Source: Firmicutes bacterium CAG:345 (GTDB lineage Bacteria > Bacillota_I > Bacilli_A > RFN20 > CAG-288). From it: 64,000 nucleotides of DNA. The stretch is from the NCBI GenBank assembly GCA_000433315.1, contig FR893385.1, positions 292,799 to 356,798 on the forward strand. Direction: 5' to 3'. The position numbers and the translations under genes are program-made. The notes below the pieces were generated by a model. The model did not search any database, was not told the DNA's origin, and worked only from the letters and a program-made list of their open reading frames with translations. Below are positions 1 through 6,144 of the stretch, piece by piece (position 1 is the first letter of the stretch; the number at the start of each line of letters is the position of its first letter).

Positions 1-379
1 GATTATTAAATGTATCATTTAAGAACTTTACATAATTGTATCCGGCAATTATTTCAAGGACACCACCGACTAAAGCGATTAAAGATCCAATTATAATAAT
101 ATAATTTACATTTTTCTTAAAGACCTTTCCTGCTTCGCCAACTAATGCAACAAATAATCCAACAAGACCAATAATCCAAGAAACTAAGAAGAAAATTTCT
201 TCGCCTCTATCAAAACCTAAATCTTGAATTTTGATGATGGTCTCTAATTGCTTGATATTGACATCAATTTTAAATAAGTCTAAGCAAAAACTGACACCTG
301 ATATTATCGTAGCGGCTAAAACTACTATAGCAAATATCAGACCTACCAAGCTAACGCCTTTTGTTTTTTTCTTTGCCAT
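1..379 (-). CDS. Membrane protein, 3' part cut by window edge
   Basis: The start codon is at 379 with a strong Shine-Dalgarno site (AGGAGG) upstream; the reading frame is open to the window edge, giving the first 126 residues. The visible part begins MAKKKTKG and holds three hydrophobic segments, at roughly residues 9-35, 63-84 and 93-112, with a short soluble loop (about 36-62) between the first two. I see no enzyme motif. It is a small multi-pass membrane protein of unknown role; several uncharacterised Bacilli membrane families look like this. The gene is oriented with uraA but separated from it by a clear terminator, so it is probably transcribed on its own. Confidence 0.75.
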   Translation of the reverse strand, partial: MAKKKTKGVSLVGLIFAIVVLAATIISGVSFCLDLFKIDVNIKQLETIIKIQDLGFDRGEEIFFLVSWIIGLVGLFVALVGEAGKVFKKNVNYIIIIGSLIALVGGVLEIIAGYNYVKFLNDTFNN

Positions 380-432
380 AATTTATCCTCCTTGGCTAGC
401 TTTAATATAACATAAAAATATTTCACAAAAAA

Positions 433-456
433 AGTACTAAATTCACATTTAGTACT
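433..456 (-). terminator. Terminator of the uracil permease gene
   Basis: A perfect 10-bp inverted repeat (AGTACTAAAT / ATTTAGTACT, 4-base loop) is followed on the minus strand by seven Ts. It lies just after the stop codon of the permease gene. Confidence 0.85.
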
Positions 457-472
457 CTTTTAGTGTTTTAGT

Positions 473-1954
473 CTATTTTTCAATTGCTTTCTTTTTATCT
501 TTAAGTATAACATTCAATATAATTCCGAAAATCATACTTACTGCAACAGAAGTAATATTTATCATTGGATTAGATGGATCTCCAAATCCTAAAGCTAAAC
601 CACCTATTCCAGAAACAAGAATAACAGCGGCAACAAATATATTTTTGGTATTTCCCATATCAATCTTTTCATTGATAAGCATTTTTACGCCACTTGAAGC
701 GATAAATCCATAAAGAATTAAAGATACACCACCTGTAACACAGGCCGGAATTGTCATTGTAAATGTCATTAAAGGTTGGAAGAAACCAATTACAATAGCC
801 ATTAATGCTGCTAAAAAAATGACTTTAGTAGAAGCAATTTTTGTAACTCCAACTACGGCAACATTTTCACCATAAGTTGTATTTGCTGCTCCGCATAAAA
901 TACCTGATAAAGAAGTTGCAACACCATCACCGATCAAAGTTTTAGATAATCCTGGATCTTCTAACAAATCTCTTTTAAGAATACCTGATAAATTTTTATG
1001 ATCACCTATATGTTCACAAATTGTAACTAAGCTAACAGGAATAAATAATAATGAAGCACTTAATATATGATTTGCTTTTAATGGAACACTTGAATCGTTC
1101 ATTAAGAATAAGAATGAAGGAATATCAAAGAAAGATTTTATACTTAAATTCTTATAGTTATCTATCATTGGTGAAAAGTCAATTATTTTAAAATATTCAT
1201 TTTGACAACCGTAATAACCAATACCTGTTAAAATTGCGGCAAGCGCGTAACCAGATAGCATTCCGATAACAAAAGGAATCAAAGATAATGTTTTTTTACC
1301 ATAATATGCACAAAGTGCAGTAACAATCATTGCAACTATACCGCATAATATTTTTAAAAGATTATATGTTGAATTTGCACTGCCAAGAGAACCACCAGTA
1401 AGATTAGAAACAGCACTTGTTGCTAAACTTAAACCAATGACCATAATAACTGGTCCAACAACAATTGGAGGAAGAAGTTTATTTAACCAATTTGTTCCAA
1501 ATAGCTTGATTAGCAATGCTACTAAACAATAAATAACACCAACCATTGCCATTCCTATAGGTAATAACCATAAATTAGGCATTAAACCAATTACTTCACC
1601 TGCTTCATTAATAACTTGTTCTGCACCAATTCCAATGGCAGCTGACATCGGAGCAATATAAGCAAAAGAAGAAGCAAGAAAGACTGGAGATTTCATTTTT
1701 GTCATGATTAAATAAAAAATAGTACCTACACCAGCGCTGATAATTGTTGGAGCAATCATAACTAGTGCTAAATTTTGACCAGTGCTTGTAACATATCCTT
1801 TGTAAGCTAACATCGGAACAGTTATACATGCAACAAACATTGCAAGAATGTGTTGTATAGCCAAAACTATCCATTGGCTTTTTTTACTTGGTACTTCATC
1901 TACTTCAAGAATCATACCATTGGAATGAGGAGTTCGAGTTTCTTCTTTTTTCAT
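473..1954 (-). CDS. uraA: Uracil permease (NCS2 family)
   Basis: Imports uracil with protons across the membrane for pyrimidine salvage. The 493-residue protein is the usual length for UraA/PyrP and has about 12-14 membrane segments. Near residue 317 it carries GDHKNLSG followed by RDLLEDPGL, and near residue 356 NTTYGENVAVV; both are hallmarks of the uracil branch of NCS2, as opposed to the xanthine branch. I start it at the ATG at 1954, preceded by AAGGTGG, although the frame is open for 23 codons upstream; that upstream part is the attenuator leader and would add an unlikely hydrophobic stretch. A promoter, a 32-codon leader peptide and a terminator precede it, which points to control by pyrimidine supply (see leader peptide entry). 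Confidence 0.93.
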   Translation of the reverse strand: MKKEETRTPHSNGMILEVDEVPSKKSQWIVLAIQHILAMFVACITVPMLAYKGYVTSTGQNLALVMIAPTIISAGVGTIFYLIMTKMKSPVFLASSFAYIAPMSAAIGIGAEQVINEAGEVIGLMPNLWLLPIGMAMVGVIYCLVALLIKLFGTNWLNKLLPPIVVGPVIMVIGLSLATSAVSNLTGGSLGSANSTYNLLKILCGIVAMIVTALCAYYGKKTLSLIPFVIGMLSGYALAAILTGIGYYGCQNEYFKIIDFSPMIDNYKNLSIKSFFDIPSFLFLMNDSSVPLKANHILSASLLFIPVSLVTICEHIGDHKNLSGILKRDLLEDPGLSKTLIGDGVATSLSGILCGAANTTYGENVAVVGVTKIASTKVIFLAALMAIVIGFFQPLMTFTMTIPACVTGGVSLILYGFIASSGVKMLINEKIDMGNTKNIFVAAVILVSGIGGLALGFGDPSNPMINITSVAVSMIFGIILNVILKDKKKAIEK

Positions 1955-1978
1955 TTTTCCACCTTTTCTTTCTAGGCT

Positions 1979-2009
1979 AAAAAAAAATAGGACCTCTAAT
2001 GAGATCCTA
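1979..2009 (-). terminator. Attenuator hairpin in the uraA leader
   Basis: On the minus strand, TAGGATCTC and GAGGTCCTA form a 9-bp stem (one G-U pair) with loop ATTA, followed by nine Ts. It sits between the leader peptide and uraA, so it must be read through for uraA to be expressed. The leader peptide's TAG stop codon lies inside the 5' arm, so a ribosome that reaches the stop would block the hairpin. Confidence 0.85.
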
Positions 2010-2105
2010 AATAATAAAATCAAAAGATAAAGAGAGTAAGAGAGAAAGTTTTGCCTTTTTTATACGCTTTTCTTTTCTCTTAAAATCAAATCTTAATTTT
2101 TTCAT
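2007..2105 (-). CDS. Leader peptide of uraA (UTP-sensing attenuator candidate)
   Basis: A 32-codon ORF, MKKLRFDFKRKEKRIKKAK followed by a run of Leu, Ser, Phe and Ile codons, ending in TAG inside the terminator stem. AGGA lies 9 bases before the ATG, close to the predicted transcript 5' end (about 2117). The last 13 codons (CTT TCT CTC TTA ... ATT ATT) are almost entirely pyrimidines, with very few G. This is the architecture of the E. coli pyrBI leader: when UTP is scarce RNA polymerase pauses in the U-rich tract, the translating ribosome catches up and prevents the terminator. The layout is seen directly; the mechanism is inferred by analogy. I saw no PyrR-type binding loop, the usual device in Bacilli. 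Confidence 0.65.
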   Translation of the reverse strand: MKKLRFDFKRKEKRIKKAKLSLLLSLSFDFII

Positions 2106-2123
2106 ATTTTTTAGTCCTGGGTA

Positions 2124-2152
2124 ATTCTACAAAAAAAATATCAATTTGTAAA
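2124..2152 (-). promoter_or_regulatory. Promoter of uraA and its leader
   Basis: Minus-strand TTTACA, 17-base spacer, TAGAAT. Transcription would start near 2117, about 12 bases before the leader peptide's ATG. Confidence 0.7.
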
Positions 2153-2227
2153 TAGTTTTTTTTTAAAAATGCAATTTTATTTTTGCCATTTTTTTATTTA
2201 TTTTAAAGATATTCGAAAATATAAATA

Positions 2228-2256
2228 TTGAAATATATAGTAAAAATAAGTATATT
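2228..2256 (+). promoter_or_regulatory. Promoter of the 213-residue membrane protein gene
   Basis: TTGAAA, 17-base spacer, TATATT, ending 26 bases before the start codon at 2283. Confidence 0.6.
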
Positions 2257-2282
2257 TAACCTATAAAGAAAAGGATGTTAAA

Positions 2283-2924
2283 ATGAACAAAAATATAAAA
2301 GATAATATAAAAGTCGATAGCGATTTAGAATTCTATAAAGAAAAAATACCTTCTTTTCAATTAAATCTTATAAAGGAATATTTTGATGTTGATGAAGAAA
2401 ATAAAATAATAAATTTAAATATCAATGTTGATAAAATATCAGAAATATTAGATTTTTCTTATGGAAAAAAGCCTTCAATTAATTCAGATTTTTTTGAAAA
2501 AATATTATCTTTGATAACTTGTTTTCCTAAAAAATACAAAATTATAATTATGGTAGCAGCAAATGATCTTGAAGGTTATAATGAAAATATATTAAAAAAC
2601 ATTTTAATTGGTAGCATTAAATTTAACTTTATCAAAAGCAATCTTTCCGTTAAAAGAAAAAATGTTATTTCGATTATATTTTTATTAATCGGCATTATTT
2701 TGATGTTATTAAATATTATTTTATTAAAAGGCAATATATTTACCATTACCTCTAATAATCAAGTATGGGTTGATATTTTATCCGAAGTTCTCGATATATC
2801 TTCTTGGGTTTTTGTTTGGGAAGCTGTAACTATCTACTTTTTAGAAAAAATAGAAAATAGAGGAAAAATACTTCTTTTAAAAAACAAAATATTAGATATC
2901 AAATTTATAAAAAAAGACAATTAA
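2283..2924 (+). CDS. Uncharacterised two-helix membrane protein
   Basis: A 213-residue protein preceded by AAAGGA. The first ~120 residues are soluble and charged; a long hydrophobic helix follows (about 126-148) and a second, weaker one near 172-188 that contains SWVFVWEAV. That WxFxWEAV-like stretch near a C-terminal basic tail recurs, as I recall, in uncharacterised Firmicutes proteins with a similar layout, but I cannot name a family. Both termini are probably cytoplasmic. It stands alone between the divergent uraA and the convergent trpS, so context gives no functional clue. Confidence 0.8.
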   Translation: MNKNIKDNIKVDSDLEFYKEKIPSFQLNLIKEYFDVDEENKIINLNINVDKISEILDFSYGKKPSINSDFFEKILSLITCFPKKYKIIIMVAANDLEGYNENILKNILIGSIKFNFIKSNLSVKRKNVISIIFLLIGIILMLLNIILLKGNIFTITSNNQVWVDILSEVLDISSWVFVWEAVTIYFLEKIENRGKILLLKNKILDIKFIKKDN

Positions 2925-2929
2925 AAATA

Positions 2930-2970
2930 CCCACATATAGATTTATACTTTTTAAATTTCTATATATGGG
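2930..2970 (-). terminator. Terminator after trpS, possibly shared
   Basis: CCCACATATAGA and TCTATATATGGG form a 12-bp stem with one mismatch and a 17-base loop. In the minus direction it is followed by TATTTTTAA, fitting a terminator for trpS; the plus-side T run is absent. Confidence 0.6.
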
Positions 2971-2985
2971 CATAAATTATAAAAA

Positions 2986-4074
2986 CTATTTTCCAAATTT
3001 TTCTTGATGATTTCTGATCAATGAATCATCATCAAAATAATTTATCCTCATTGCTTTCTTTACTTCTGAAAGAGTCCTAGCTGCTATTTTTTGAGCATAA
3101 ATTGAACCTTCTTTTAAAATATCATAAATAGCTGGAATGTCCTTTTCTAATTCTTTTCTTCTTTCACGAATTGGTTCTAATGTATCATTTAAAACATTTA
3201 CTAAGAATCTTTTAACTTTAACATCACCTAATCCACCTCGACGATAATGAGACTCCAACGCTTCTAAATTCTCATATTCAGGCCAAAATTTTTTAAAGTG
3301 TTCGTCATTAGCAAAAGCTTCCAAATATATAAAAACTGGATTTCCTTCTGTTTCACCTGGATCAGATACTTTAAGGTGATTTGGATCAGTAAACATTGAC
3401 ATAACTTTTTTGCTAACTTCTTCAGCAGTATCTGAAAGATAAATACAATTATTCAAAGATTTTGACATTTTTGCCTTTCCATCAGTTCCAGGCAAACGCA
3501 AACAATTCTTATTTTCTGGCAATAATATCTTTGGCTCAACTAATGTATCGCCATAAATCGAATTAAATTTTCTTACAATTTCTCTAGCTTGTTCAATCAT
3601 TGGAGATTGATCTTCCCCAGCAGGAACAATATTAGCCTTAAAAGCCGTTATATCAGCTGTTTGACTAATTGGATATGTTAAAAATCCAACTGGTATTGAT
3701 TCGCCAAATTGACGCATTTTTATTTCTGATTTTATAGTAGGATTTCTTTCTAAAGTAGAAAGAGTCACTAAATTAGCATAATAAAAAGTTAATTCGGTCA
3801 ATTCCGGAACTTGTGATTGAATAAATATATGAGCTTTTTTAGGATCCAGTCCTGCTGATAAATAATCCAAAGCGACATGAATAATATTATCACGTACTTT
3901 ATCTGGATTATCATAATTATCAGTTAATGCTTGCGCATCTGCTATCATAATTAATATATCATCAAATTCGCCTGAATTTTGAAGTTCAACTCTTCTTCTT
4001 AATGAACCTACATAATGTCCTATGTGCAATTTGCCAGTTGGTCTGTCACCAGTTAAAATTATCTTTTTTTGCAT
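2986..4074 (-). CDS. trpS: Tryptophanyl-tRNA synthetase
   Basis: Charges tRNA-Trp with tryptophan. A class I synthetase of 362 residues with the ATP-binding HIGH motif at residues 17-20 (GKLHIGH) and KMSKS at about 203-207 (KAKMSKSLNN). The TGDRPTGKLH start and the GEDQSP segment are typical of bacterial TrpS. The ATG has AGAGGAC about 9 bases upstream. I searched the region upstream for a T-box (GGGTGGTACC-type antiterminator) and found none, unlike ileS in this window. Slightly longer than the usual ~330 residues, mainly by C-terminal helices. Confidence 0.97.
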   Translation of the reverse strand: MQKKIILTGDRPTGKLHIGHYVGSLRRRVELQNSGEFDDILIMIADAQALTDNYDNPDKVRDNIIHVALDYLSAGLDPKKAHIFIQSQVPELTELTFYYANLVTLSTLERNPTIKSEIKMRQFGESIPVGFLTYPISQTADITAFKANIVPAGEDQSPMIEQAREIVRKFNSIYGDTLVEPKILLPENKNCLRLPGTDGKAKMSKSLNNCIYLSDTAEEVSKKVMSMFTDPNHLKVSDPGETEGNPVFIYLEAFANDEHFKKFWPEYENLEALESHYRRGGLGDVKVKRFLVNVLNDTLEPIRERRKELEKDIPAIYDILKEGSIYAQKIAARTLSEVKKAMRINYFDDDSLIRNHQEKFGK

Positions 4075-4126
4075 AATGAATTGTCCTCTTTTTACTAATT
4101 AATAATAACATTTTTTTAAGGTGTTT

Positions 4127-4155
4127 AAAATACTAGTCTTTGTTTTAAATTTCAA
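4127..4155 (-). promoter_or_regulatory. Likely trpS promoter
   Basis: Minus-strand TTGAAA, 17-base spacer, TATTTT, placing the transcript start about 45 bases before the trpS ATG. The rest of the 276-base gap to the lipoprotein gene is AT-rich and I see nothing else in it. Confidence 0.5.
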
Positions 4156-4350
4156 AATAGTAGTTTTTAATTATATATGTTATTAATTTTATTATAATAA
4201 ATTATCAGAGATTAAAAGGCTTGAACATATAATTATTAATTTATATATTTCCAATAACTATTCTTATGATATTAATTAATACTTTTTAACTCAGAGAAAA
4301 ATCTTTTCAACAAAATATTGTTATCATCTTAAAAATTATGAAATGAATTT

Positions 4351-4833
4351 TTATAAATTAACAAATAATATCATATTATATTTATCAATGCTAATTTCAA
4401 AGTTATCTTTAATATATGTTGGAAAAGAACCAATAACTCCTTGATAGTAAGAAAATCCCATATTTGTAAGTGTTTTATCAATATCTTCTTTATCTGAGTT
4501 CATTGATAATCCATATAATGAAATAGATGGATCCTTAATCTCTATACCTCTAACTTTTGTTTGTTCTAAATTTGTATAGTATAATACATAATTTTCTGGC
4601 AGTTTCTTTTCTTCTTGTTCTATTATAAATTCATAATTAGAATCTAAAAATACTACGGTTCCCCCATATCGAATTTCATAAATCAATGATTGATCTAGAG
4701 TTGTAATATCTACTTCATCTTTAAGCCAATAATTTAAATAATATCCTTTAGGTCTATTATTAATATCAATTTTACAACTACTTAATCCTAATATTAAACA
4801 AGAAAGGGTAAAAATAATAGCTTTATGTTTCAT
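4351..4833 (-). CDS. Small lipoprotein, tandem copy 3
   Basis: A 160-residue secreted lipoprotein of unknown function. Residues 1-20 are a lipoprotein signal (MKHKAIIFTLSCLILGLSSC) with the lipidated Cys at 20. The mature part shares with its neighbours RPKGYY, IDQSLIYEIR-type, YEFIIEQ and the YGLSMNS segment followed by a C-terminal GFxY stretch. It is the most diverged of three tandem copies downstream of the secreted peptidase gene and lacks the extra residues after the Cys seen in the other two. The start follows an excellent AGGAGG. Its role may be linked to the peptidase (inhibitor or partner), but that is only a guess from position. Confidence 0.85.
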   Translation of the reverse strand: MKHKAIIFTLSCLILGLSSCKIDINNRPKGYYLNYWLKDEVDITTLDQSLIYEIRYGGTVVFLDSNYEFIIEQEEKKLPENYVLYYTNLEQTKVRGIEIKDPSISLYGLSMNSDKEDIDKTLTNMGFSYYQGVIGSFPTYIKDNFEISIDKYNMILFVNL

Positions 4834-4860
4834 TATATCCTCCTATGAATAATAAATATC

Positions 4861-4945
4861 CAGTTATTTTACTTTAACAAATTATAATTTATATCATCTA
4901 TTACAAAGCGACTTTATGACCTATTTCCGAACAAAATCTGTTTTG
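4861..4945 (-). pseudogene. Decayed fragment of the peptidase gene 3' end (unit 2)
   Basis: This spacer is not random: it contains AAATTATAATTTATATCAT joined to CTATTACAAAGC and ACTTTAT. The first matches 6195-6213 and the second matches 6363-6385 in the 3' end of the secreted-peptidase gene, with the ~145 bases between them missing. The near-identical fragment at 5506-5590 shows the same junction, so both derive from one duplication unit. Confidence 0.7.
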
Positions 4946-4961
4946 AAAATAGTTCTAAAAA

Positions 4962-5478
4962 TTAATTATCTCCTGAATAAAAATAAAAATGCATAACTGT
5001 ATCATTAATTGTGAAATCAAATCTATCTTTTATATATGATGGACTTCTTCCACTATATTCCTGATAAGTAAATCCCATATCTATCAATGTTTTATTAACA
5101 AAATTTTCACTTGAATTCATTGATAATCCATATACTGTAATAGATGGATCAGTAATTGCTACAGTTCTTACCATTATTTCTTTTGTACTTGAATATTTGC
5201 AAATGTAAAATACAAACTTTTTTGGTAATTTCTTTTCTCCTTGTTCTATTATAAACTCATATCTAGAATCCAAAATAGATATAACCATTGGATGTAATTT
5301 CATAAATCAATGATTGATCTATTGCTGTAATATCTATTTTTTCTTTAAGCCAATAATCAAAATAATATCCTTTAGGTCTATCATTAATATCAATTTCATC
5401 ATGAGCAGGTGTATAGTTACAGCTACATAATCCTAATATTAGAAAAGAAAGAGTAAAAATAATAGTTTTATGTTTCAT
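4962..5478 (-). pseudogene. Small lipoprotein, tandem copy 2, frameshifted
   Basis: The reading frame starts at 5478 with the lipoprotein signal MKHKTIIFTLSFLILGLCSC and matches copy 1 until SLIYEI, then reaches a TAG at about 5263. The rest of the protein (ISILDSRYEFIIEQ onward to FYSGDN) continues in another frame down to 4962. Compared with copy 1 the break is a net loss of two bases near 5285-5297 (ACATCCAATGGTTATATCT here, two bases longer in copy 1). Apart from this the copy is well preserved, so the break is recent or a sequencing error. Confidence 0.85.
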
Positions 5479-5505
5479 TTTATCCTCCTATAAATAATAA
5501 ATACT

Positions 5506-5590
5506 TAGTTATTTTACTTTAGCAAATTATAATTTATATCATCTATTACAAAGCGACTTTATGACCTATTTCCGAACAAAGCCTATTTTG
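5506..5590 (-). pseudogene. Decayed fragment of the peptidase gene 3' end (unit 1)
   Basis: Same composition as the fragment at 4861-4945: AATTATAATTTATATC followed directly by ATCTATTACA, AAGCGACTTTAT and AACAAAGCCTAT, matching two separated pieces of the peptidase gene end (about 6197-6212 and 6361-6407). An internal deletion of about 145-150 bases joins them. Confidence 0.7.
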
Positions 5591-5616
5591 AAAAATAATT
5601 TTAAAAATCCTAAAAA

Positions 5617-6135
5617 TTAATTATCCCCTGAATAAAAATTAAAATGCATCACTGTATCATTAATTGTGAAATTAAATCTATCTTTTATATATGATGGATT
5701 TCTTCCATAATATTCATGATAAGTAAATCCCATATCTATTAGTGTTTTATTAACAAAATTTTCGCTTGAGTTCATTGATAATCCATATACTGTAATAGAT
5801 GGATCAGTAATTACTACTGATTCTACCATTATTTCTTTTGTACTTGAACAGTAGCAATAGTATTGCACAGACTTTTTAGGTAATTTCTTTTTTCCTTGTT
5901 CTATTATAAACTCATATCTAGAATCCAAAATAGATATAACGCCAGAAAATCTAATTTCATAAATCAGCGATTTATCTATTGTTGCAATATCTATTTTTTC
6001 TTTAATCCAATAATCTAAAAAATATCCTTTAGGTCTATTATTAATATCAATTTCCTTAGGTACAGGTGTAGATTTGCAACTACATAGTCCTAGTATTAAA
6101 CAAGAAAGAGTAAAAATAATGGCTTTATGTTTCAT
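5617..6135 (-). CDS. Small lipoprotein, tandem copy 1
   Basis: A 172-residue lipoprotein; signal residues 1-20 end in LGLCSC with the lipidated Cys at 20, followed by KSTPVPKEIDINNRP. It has the same mature fold as copies 2 and 3: a YEIR...YEFIIEQ region and a C-terminal YGLSMNSSENFVNKTL helix and GF/Y-rich strand. It is only 9 bases downstream of the peptidase gene, so the two are co-transcribed. It keeps the full frame that copy 2 has lost. A good AGGAGG-type site (AGGAGGGT) precedes the ATG. Function unknown. Confidence 0.87.
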   Translation of the reverse strand: MKHKAIIFTLSCLILGLCSCKSTPVPKEIDINNRPKGYFLDYWIKEKIDIATIDKSLIYEIRFSGVISILDSRYEFIIEQGKKKLPKKSVQYYCYCSSTKEIMVESVVITDPSITVYGLSMNSSENFVNKTLIDMGFTYHEYYGRNPSYIKDRFNFTINDTVMHFNFYSGDN

Positions 6136-6144
6136 TATACCCTC

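Noticed and set aside
473..2023. Longer uraA start at 2023
   Set aside because: It would translate through the attenuator hairpin and overlap the leader region; the ATG at 1954 has the ribosome site.
1979..2160. PyrR-binding or purine riboswitch in the uraA leader
   Set aside because: No matching conserved loop was found; the leader ORF plus terminator explains the region better.
4075..4350. T-box or tryptophan riboswitch before trpS
   Set aside because: No GGGTGGTACC-type core or specifier arm is found on the minus strand; only a plain promoter is visible.
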